DNA of 5,318 bases from Dongia_B sp035539075. Its GTDB lineage: Bacteria; Pseudomonadota; Alphaproteobacteria; Dongiales; Dongiaceae. Every line of letters begins with the position of its first letter. Within the stretch, counting starts at the first letter, position 1. The notes below the pieces were generated by a model. It ran no database searches. It was not told the origin of the DNA and worked only from the letters and a program-made list of their open reading frames with translations. Of the stretch, positions 1 to 4,283 are shown piece by piece. Where the stretch lies: positions 1 to 5,318 of the forward strand of contig DATLJB010000118.1 in assembly GCA_035539075.1 (NCBI GenBank). Direction: 5' to 3'. Position numbers and translations under genes: made by a program.

Positions 1-1
1 C

Positions 2-1144
2 TATAAGCAGCTGCTCGAGCTGCCCTATTACAACACCTTCTTCAAGACCACCCATCCGCCGGTGGCGGAGCTCTCGAAGCTGCTGGTCGATATGACGCCG
101 AAGCAGTTCAATCAGGTCTTCTACGGCCAGTCCGGATCGGATGCCAATGACACCATCGTCCGCATGGTGCGCACCTATTGGAATTTGAAGAAGCAGCCGA
201 AGAAGAAGACCATCATCAGCCGCACCAACGGCTATCACGGTTCCACCATGGTGGCAGCCTCCCTCGGCGGCATGAACTACATGCATGCGCTTGCCGATCT
301 GCCGCTGCCGGGCTTCGTGCATATCCGCCAGCCTTATTGGTATGGCGAAGGCGGCGAGACAACGCCGGAGGAATTCGGCAAGCTGGCGGCCAAGGCGCTC
401 GAGGACAAGATCCTGGAGCTCGGCGCCGAGAATGTCGCGGCCTTCATCGGCGAGCCGATCCAGGGGGCCGGCGGCGTCATCATCCCGCCGATGAGCTATT
501 GGCCCGCCGTGCAGGAGATCTGCAAGAAGTACGACCTGCTGCTGATCGTCGACGAAGTGATCTGCGGCTTCGGCCGTACCGGCCACTGGTTTGGTTCGGA
601 ATATTTCGGCATCGATTCCGCCGATTTCATGACCACGGCCAAGGGCATCACCTCGGGCTACATGCCGCTCTCCGCCGTCATGGTGTCGGACCGGGTTGCC
701 GACGTGCTCAACAGCGCCGGCGACTTCTGCCATGGCTATACCTATTCCGGCCACCCCGTCTCCTGCGCCGTCGCCATGGAGAACATCCGCATCATCCGCG
801 AGGAAAAGCTGGTCGAGCGGGTGCATGACGAAACCGGACCCTATCTTGCCAAGCGTCTCCAGGAACTGCTCGATCATCCGCTGGTCGGCGAGGTGCGCAA
901 TGTCGGCCTGATGGGCGGCATCGAACTGGTCAAGGACAAGAAGACCCGCAAGACCTTCGAGCCCGTGGGCGAGACCGGCACGATCTGCCGCGATCACTGT
1001 TTCCGCCTCGGCCTTGTCATGCGGGCGACCCGCGACACCATGCTGATCTCGCCGCCCTTGACCTGGACCAAGGGCGATATCGACGATTTCATGAAACTGA
1101 CCAGGGAAGCGCTCGATCTCACCGCCAGGGATGTCGGCGTTTGA
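2..1144 (+). CDS. Class III PLP-dependent omega-aminotransferase (putrescine/omega-amine--pyruvate type), 5' end missing
   Basis: The reading frame is open from base 2 to the TGA at 1142-1144 and shows 380 residues. The family is usually about 455-460 aa, so roughly the first 75-80 residues lie left of the window; the in-frame GTG at 62 is internal (Val), not a start. Visible fold-type I features are a GQSGSDAND phosphate-binding segment (nt 122-151), the YHGST loop (233-247), the GEPIQGAGG segment (449-475), DEVICGFGRTG with the cofactor-binding Asp at 551-553, and TTAKGITSGYMPL with the Schiff-base Lys at 641-643. Such enzymes move an amino group from an amine or omega-amino acid to pyruvate or a 2-oxoacid in the cytoplasm. 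The sequence resembles Pseudomonas SpuC (putrescine--pyruvate aminotransferase), notably FFKTTHPPVAELS, KKTIISR-NGYHGST and the segment around PQPYW. The exact substrate is not readable from motifs: putrescine, other diamines, beta-alanine and taurine remain possible. The upstream operon context is outside the window, and a terminator follows 26 bp downstream. Confidence 0.95.
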   Translation, partial: YKQLLELPYYNTFFKTTHPPVAELSKLLVDMTPKQFNQVFYGQSGSDANDTIVRMVRTYWNLKKQPKKKTIISRTNGYHGSTMVAASLGGMNYMHALADLPLPGFVHIRQPYWYGEGGETTPEEFGKLAAKALEDKILELGAENVAAFIGEPIQGAGGVIIPPMSYWPAVQEICKKYDLLLIVDEVICGFGRTGHWFGSEYFGIDSADFMTTAKGITSGYMPLSAVMVSDRVADVLNSAGDFCHGYTYSGHPVSCAVAMENIRIIREEKLVERVHDETGPYLAKRLQELLDHPLVGEVRNVGLMGGIELVKDKKTRKTFEPVGETGTICRDHCFRLGLVMRATRDTMLISPPLTWTKGDIDDFMKLTREALDLTARDVGV

Positions 1145-1170
1145 GCGGGTGCCGTCACTGACTGAATAAG

Positions 1171-1199
1171 AAAGGGCGGGCTTTGACCCGCCCTTTTTT
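1171..1199 (+). terminator. Strong intrinsic terminator after the aminotransferase, probably bidirectional
   Basis: AAAGGGCGGG (1171-1180) pairs perfectly with CCCGCCCTTT (1187-1196) around a 6-nt loop, followed by a T-run at 1194-1199. The core is 7 G/C pairs extended by 3 A-T pairs. It begins 26 bp after the aminotransferase stop and ends 9 bp before the stop of the converging regulator gene. Read on the minus strand, the hairpin is followed by TTTCTTATT, so it probably serves both genes. Structure and T-run are seen directly; activity in both directions is inferred. Confidence 0.9.
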
Positions 1200-1208
1200 G
1201 ACATCCCG

Positions 1209-1832
1209 TCAGCGCGGCTTGACGATATAGGCGCAGCGTTCACCGCCGCTGACGATGTGATCGGTACGGGTGACGCTGACATCGGGGCCGAGGGCATGGG
1301 CGAACAAGGCCAGCTCCGAGCGGCAGAAACCCTGGCAGGTCGCCGCCGCGGCGCAGATCGGGCAATGACGTTCGAGGAGCAGGATGCCGCCATCGGGCAG
1401 GTCCTGGAGTTGCGCCATATAACCCTCCGCGGAACGTTGCGCCGCGAGACGCTTGGCGCGCTGCTTTATCGGCCCCTCGCCGACCAGCTCGCGATATTGC
1501 TTCTTTGCCTTTAATTCGCGGTGCCTGATCACCCGGTCCAGCCCCTCCTCGCCGAAGACCGCGCGCACCGCATTGATCAGCTCGAGCGTCAGGCCGGCAT
1601 GGTTTTCCGGAAAATAGTCGTGGCCGGCCTTGGTGAGCGTCCAGAAGCGCTTCGGCCGCCCGACGCCGAGCTTGCGGTCTTCATGCGCCACCAGGCCGCG
1701 CTGCGACAGCGCGGCCAGATGCTGGCGCGCCGCCACCGGCGTGATCTTCAGGAATCTGGCGATCGTCTCCGCATTCTGCGCGCCGCGCAATTTGAGGAGG
1801 CGAAGGATGCGGGCGGTGCTGCGTTGCGTCAT
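1209..1832 (-). CDS. Winged-helix transcriptional regulator with C-terminal cysteine cluster (SufR/COG2345-like)
   Basis: This 207-aa cytoplasmic DNA-binding protein has an N-terminal winged helix at residues 5-70. The recognition-helix region is TPVAARQHLAALSQRGLV (31-48), followed by a basic wing with GVGRPKRFW and LTKAG. A charged middle region follows (about 100-135). The C-terminal domain carries Cys157, Cys160, Cys166, Cys170 and Cys200 (CPIC, then CQGFC, then RCAY near the end), with His156 adjacent. This layout matches the COG2345 predicted regulators related to SufR, whose cysteines hold an Fe-S cluster; metal or cluster binding here is inferred. The ATG at 1832 was chosen because the winged helix begins directly after it and the open frame further upstream (to 2039) reads through the intergenic palindrome and into the transporter gene. 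Its ribosome site is poor: AAAGAGG (minus strand, 1857-1851) lies 18 nt away, and CAGGG abuts the ATG. It is divergent from the MFS gene, so it most likely controls that gene and itself, with the palindrome at 1855-1883 as probable target. Confidence 0.88.
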   Translation of the reverse strand: MTQRSTARILRLLKLRGAQNAETIARFLKITPVAARQHLAALSQRGLVAHEDRKLGVGRPKRFWTLTKAGHDYFPENHAGLTLELINAVRAVFGEEGLDRVIRHRELKAKKQYRELVGEGPIKQRAKRLAAQRSAEGYMAQLQDLPDGGILLLERHCPICAAAATCQGFCRSELALFAHALGPDVSVTRTDHIVSGGERCAYIVKPR

Positions 1833-1854
1833 CCCTGAAGGATGCCACGGCCTC

Positions 1855-1883
1855 TTTAATAAGAAAAGTATTTGCTTATTAAA
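1855..1883. promoter_or_regulatory. AT-rich 29-bp palindrome, candidate operator of the regulator/transporter pair
   Basis: TTTAATAAG (1855-1863) is the exact inverse complement of CTTATTAAA (1875-1883). Inside them AAA (1865-1867) pairs with TTT (1871-1873), so 12 of 14 symmetric positions match around a centre at 1869. The site lies in the 91-bp gap between the divergent regulator (start 1832) and MFS transporter (start 1924). It is the only strongly AT-rich segment there and overlaps the likely promoter of the transporter. Dyads of this size fit binding by a dimeric winged-helix protein. The symmetry is seen directly; that the adjacent regulator binds it, and represses, is inferred from the arrangement. 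Confidence 0.72.
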
Positions 1884-1900
1884 TTTTGCGGCTCTAGCAC
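1872..1900 (+). promoter_or_regulatory. Possible sigma-70-type promoter of the MFS transporter
   Basis: TTGCTT at 1872-1877 could be a -35 element and TAGCAC at 1895-1900 a -10 element, with 17-bp spacing. The -35 hexamer lies within the right half of the palindrome, so a bound repressor would cover it. The -10 is a weak match, as is common in alphaproteobacteria. Transcription would begin near 1907, giving a leader of roughly 17 nt that contains the ribosome site. No equally convincing promoter was found for the regulator on the minus strand. Confidence 0.35.
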
Positions 1901-1923
1901 TGATCATGGCGAGGGAGTAGCAA

Positions 1924-3402
1924 ATGCAGAAAGCAAGTGACGAGGCATTCCGGGAGAGCCGCCGCAAGGTGAGCTGGATCGACCTGCTGTTCGGCGCCAA
2001 GGCGCGTATCACCTGGACCATTTCGATCGGCTGCGCCATTCACGCCTTCGGCTGGTTCCTGGTCTCGACCATCATGCCGAGCGTCATCCTGCAGCTTGGC
2101 AAGCCGCAACTGCTGAGCTGGGGCACCACCGCTTTTCTTGCCTTGTCGATTCCGGGCAGCGCCAGTGCAGGCTATCTGAAGGGTCGCTTCGGCATTCGGC
2201 CCGTTCTGATGGTGGCGGCTATGATCGTCATCGCGGCGACCAGCCTCGGCCTCGTCGCTCCCAACATGACGGTTTTTCTGCTGGCCCGCGCCGTTCAGGG
2301 CCTCGGCGACGGGATGGTGCTCGCCTTCTGCTATATCATCGTCAGCGAGGCGATGGAGCCGCAGGAGATGAACCCGGCCTTCGGCATCCTCGCCGTCGTC
2401 TGGGCGGTCGCCACCTTGATCGGTCCCGGTCTCGGCGGGCTGCTGACCGACTGGTTCTCCTGGCGCATGGCCTTCATGCCGATGCTGGTGCTCTCGCTTC
2501 TCCTGCTGCTTCTGGTCGCCACGGAGCGGCGCATCGAGCGCGCCGCCGCAAGCGACAAGGCCGGGCTGCCGCTCGGCCGCCTGGCGACGTTGGCCATTGC
2601 CATCGGCGCTGTTTCGGTCGCCGGCGCCGGCGAGACCGGCATCTTCGCGGTGCTGCTGATCGCAGCCGCCCTGGCGCTCGTTCTCTATTGCTTTCACCTC
2701 GATCATCACAGCACGCAGCGGCTGTTCCCGCGACATCTGCTATCGCTGCGGCGCGTCTCGATCCTGGGGGTCTGGATTCTCGGCTTCATGTTCGCGGCGG
2801 ATTCCGGCCCGCCCATCTACATGGCCTATTTCATCCAGGTCGGGCACGGTACCTCCGTCTTCTTCGCCGGGCAGTTTGCGGCAATCACCGCCCTCGCATG
2901 GTCGGTCGCCGCCATCGCCGTCAGCCATCGCGGCGGCAGCTTCGGCCGGGCGATGCTGCTGACAGGCCCGGCCTGCCTGCTGGCGGGTTTCGCCGCCCTG
3001 TTCTTCTGGCAGCACTTGCCGCTGCCCCTCAGCGGCCTCGCGCTGGCGGTGATCGGCGCGGGCTTCGGGCTCAGCTATGCCTTCTTCACCGAGCAGATCA
3101 TCGCCCATGCGCCGGAAGAGGAACGTGACGTCACCGCCGGCGCCATTCCGACCCTGGAAAGCACTTGCGCCGCCTTTGGCGCCGCCATTGCCGGCCTGTT
3201 GGGAAATGTCGCCGGCTTCGGCGGCTTCGGCGCCCACGATATCCCGCCCGCCGTGCCGATGACGGTCTTCGGCAGCAGCGCCCTGGGTTCGGCGCTCATC
3301 CTGTTCTGCGCCTGGCGCTTCTGGCGCGGCATCCGCATAGCAACGCGGCCGGCATCAGCCGAGCTGCGGCAAGCCGATAGCGAAAGAGAGATGTGTCGAT
3401 GA
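1924..3402 (+). CDS. MFS transporter, 14-helix drug:H+ antiporter-2 (EmrB/QacA) type
   Basis: This 492-aa inner-membrane protein is expected to export a small, probably hydrophobic or cationic compound in exchange for protons. A clear ribosome site, GAGGGAG (1911-1917), sits 6 nt before the ATG. About 14 hydrophobic segments can be counted by eye, near residues 30-57, 66-86, 92-111, 115-144, 152-174, 182-200, 218-236, 238-258, 277-303, 312-334, 342-362, 368-391, 410-432 and 443-467. The two extra central helices are the DHA2 layout. Family motifs are present: a degenerate motif A after helix 2 (GYLKGRFGIR, 83-92, with Gly in place of the usual Asp), motif B in helix 4 (LLARAVQGLGDG, with Arg122 and Gln125), and motif C in helix 5 (GPGLGG, 167-172), which marks antiporters of this superfamily. 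The N-terminus (1-29) is a charged cytoplasmic stretch without a signal peptide. No periplasmic adaptor or outer-membrane channel gene lies beside it, so it may act alone. Divergence from a cysteine-rich regulator suggests substrate- or stress-induced expression. The substrate is unknown. Confidence 0.9.
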   Translation: MQKASDEAFRESRRKVSWIDLLFGAKARITWTISIGCAIHAFGWFLVSTIMPSVILQLGKPQLLSWGTTAFLALSIPGSASAGYLKGRFGIRPVLMVAAMIVIAATSLGLVAPNMTVFLLARAVQGLGDGMVLAFCYIIVSEAMEPQEMNPAFGILAVVWAVATLIGPGLGGLLTDWFSWRMAFMPMLVLSLLLLLLVATERRIERAAASDKAGLPLGRLATLAIAIGAVSVAGAGETGIFAVLLIAAALALVLYCFHLDHHSTQRLFPRHLLSLRRVSILGVWILGFMFAADSGPPIYMAYFIQVGHGTSVFFAGQFAAITALAWSVAAIAVSHRGGSFGRAMLLTGPACLLAGFAALFFWQHLPLPLSGLALAVIGAGFGLSYAFFTEQIIAHAPEEERDVTAGAIPTLESTCAAFGAAIAGLLGNVAGFGGFGAHDIPPAVPMTVFGSSALGSALILFCAWRFWRGIRIATRPASAELRQADSEREMCR

Positions 3403-3452
3403 AGCGCCCTTCGCCCGTTCTCCGTGACAGGTGCGACGAAGGGCCTTCATCG
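3397..3452 (+). terminator. Long hairpin spanning the MFS stop codon; possible factor-assisted terminator or mRNA 3' stabiliser
   Basis: The left arm CGATGAAGCGCCCTTCG (3397-3413) pairs with CGAAGGGCCTTCATCG (3437-3452). The stem has 16 pairs interrupted only by an unpaired C at 3405, around a 23-nt loop. The transporter stop codon TGA (3400-3402) lies in the left arm. No T-run follows, so it is not a classical intrinsic terminator. It could act as a 3' end-protecting stem, a Rho-assisted end, or a member of a dispersed extragenic repeat family. The pairing is seen directly; the role is inferred. Confidence 0.5.
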
Positions 3453-3475
3453 GCGCAGACCTGAAAATCGCCTGG

Positions 3476-3521
3476 ATAGAAAATACCGATCCAATCTTTC
3501 TTTTAAATCTATTTTACAAAT
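3476..3521. promoter_or_regulatory. AT-rich patch upstream of the flavin reductase gene, candidate promoter region
   Basis: About 36 of 46 bases are A or T, against a surrounding background well above 60% G+C. It lies 78-123 bp before the flavin reductase start. It ends in the small dyad ATTT-TAC-AAAT (3511-3521), which might be a half of a regulator site. TACAAA at 3515-3520 resembles a -10 element, but no acceptable -35 partner was found at 16-18 bp, so no exact promoter is called. The remainder of the gap up to 3598 shows no gene. Confidence 0.3.
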
Positions 3522-3559
3522 GAAGCCGCCTGCAGTTTTGTCGAGATGACAGATCATCG

Positions 3560-3578
3560 CAGACCGCCAGCCGGTCTG
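3560..3578 (+). other. Short leader hairpin just upstream of the flavin reductase ribosome site
   Basis: CAGACC (3560-3565) pairs with GGTCTG (3573-3578) around a 7-nt loop. Flanking GATC copies (3552-3555 and 3578-3581) could extend the stem across a short bulge. It ends 10 bases before the ribosome-binding stretch ACGGGAGG (3587-3594) and might affect translation. A 6-bp stem is expected fairly often by chance in GC-rich DNA. Confidence 0.2.
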
Positions 3579-3598
3579 ATCAAGGCACGGGAGGCGTC

Positions 3599-4189
3599 AT
3601 GGGCCGATTGGACGCAGCGACAGGCGAACCGGTAAACGGGCCGAAGGGAATGGAAATAGAACGGCGTGAGAGCGATGGCGCCTTCGAAGGCAACGAGGTT
3701 CCGGCGGCGGATTTCGTCGCCGCCATGCGCGCCAATGTCACCGCCGTCAATCTGGTGACCACGGATGGCGCCGCCGGCCGTTTCGGCCTCACCGTCTCCG
3801 CTGTGAGTTCCGTTTCCGCCGAGCCGCCGCTGATCCTCGCCTGCCTCAACCGCCGCAGCCCGGCGGTTTCCGCCATCGGCCGCAACGGCGTCTTCTGCGT
3901 CAATGCGCTCAACGCCGACCAGGCGCATATCGCCGATTGCTTTGCCGGTCGGCCGCGTGACGACGTCCGCCCCTTCGATTTTGCCTGCGGCTCCTGGCTG
4001 CCCGGCCGCAGCGGCGCGCCGGAACTGGCCGGGGCCGTCGCCAGCCTCGATTGCACGGTCTTCGCCCGGCATAGTGCGGGCAGTCACGAGATCTTCATCG
4101 GCCGGGTGCTCAGCGTCATCAGCCGCGCCTTGCCGCCCTTGCTCTATTGGGACCGCCGATACGGCAAGCCGCACCCGCTGATTCAGTGA
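3599..4189 (+). CDS. Flavin reductase-like FMN-binding split-barrel protein (HpaC/RutF/ActVB type)
   Basis: This 196-aa soluble protein probably uses NAD(P)H to reduce free FMN or FAD, delivering reduced flavin to a partner oxygenase or other acceptor. Family landmarks run in order: the barrel start FVAAMRANVTAVNLVTTDG (39-57), the flavin-contact stretch from GLTVSAVSSVSAEPP to NRRSP (63-88), FCVNALNADQAHIADCFAG (99-117), and the HEIFIGRV segment (163-170) near the end of the barrel. The GDH signature described for ActVB-like reductases reads Gly161-Ser162-His163, a substituted form. The C-terminus has the usual LLYWDRRYG. The family core is about 160-170 aa; the first 35 residues are an extra, poorly conserved leader. 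The ATG at 3599 is backed by GGGAGG 4 nt upstream, and an internal Met18 (3650) is an alternative. The gene precedes the TMADH-like enzyme on the same strand by 94 bp, but a hairpin separates them. No two-component monooxygenase gene is visible, so the partner is either downstream or unlinked. Weak or non-reductase flavin-binding roles cannot be excluded. Confidence 0.88.
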   Translation: MGRLDAATGEPVNGPKGMEIERRESDGAFEGNEVPAADFVAAMRANVTAVNLVTTDGAAGRFGLTVSAVSSVSAEPPLILACLNRRSPAVSAIGRNGVFCVNALNADQAHIADCFAGRPRDDVRPFDFACGSWLPGRSGAPELAGAVASLDCTVFARHSAGSHEIFIGRVLSVISRALPPLLYWDRRYGKPHPLIQ

Positions 4190-4211
4190 CCATCCGCTGC
4201 TAGACTGTCGG

Positions 4212-4240
4212 GGCGCCGCGTCAAAGACCGCGGCGCCTTT
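4212..4240 (+). terminator. GC-rich hairpin with short T-run between the flavin reductase and the dehydrogenase
   Basis: GGCGCCGCG (4212-4220) pairs perfectly with CGCGGCGCC (4229-4237), nine G/C pairs around an 8-nt loop, followed by only TTT (4238-4240). It begins 22 bp after the flavin reductase stop and ends 43 bp before the next start. The short T-run suggests partial termination or attenuation rather than a complete stop, so the two genes may still be co-transcribed at a reduced level. Confidence 0.6.
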
Positions 4241-4283
4241 GGCGTGCCGCCCCATCCACTTTCATCAAGAACCGAGACCCATC

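Noticed and set aside
62..64. GTG as the start of the aminotransferase
   Set aside because: The residues encoded upstream (FFKTTHPP) are conserved in this family, so translation starts left of the window.
178..828. 216-codon plus-strand frame inside the aminotransferase
   Set aside because: It is Arg/His-rich out-of-frame translation of a gene with all catalytic motifs in the other frame.
1833..2039. Extension of the minus-strand regulator by 69 residues to an upstream ATG at 2039
   Set aside because: The extension is antisense to the first 116 bases of the transporter gene and runs through the palindrome and promoter region. Its residues do not look like part of a winged-helix protein, and the domain begins directly after the ATG at 1832.
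1894..2736. 280-codon open frame on the minus strand opposite the transporter
   Set aside because: Its composition (Gln-, Arg-, Asp- and Gly-rich with no hydrophobic core) is typical of antisense frames in GC-rich genes, and the plus strand has a clear 14-helix MFS protein with motifs.
3206..3232. Tandem GGCTTCGGC repeat in the transporter
   Set aside because: It encodes a Gly-Phe-Gly-Gly-Phe-Gly loop before the last helix and is short enough to be ordinary coding sequence.
3399..3464. 21-codon frame starting at an ATGA overlap with the transporter stop, with a ribosome-like site upstream
   Set aside because: It is too short to support by itself, with no recognisable product. The sequence is better explained by the hairpin arms, so it is mentioned only as part of that observation.
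3546..3635. 29-codon frame beginning at ATG 3546 and overlapping the flavin reductase start in another frame
   Set aside because: There is no good ribosome site, and the composition is Arg- and Pro-rich and low in information; probably chance.
3554..4255. 233-codon open frame on the minus strand opposite the flavin reductase
   Set aside because: It is a compositional shadow rich in Ala, Gly, Asp and Arg; the plus strand encodes a convincing split-barrel protein with a ribosome site.
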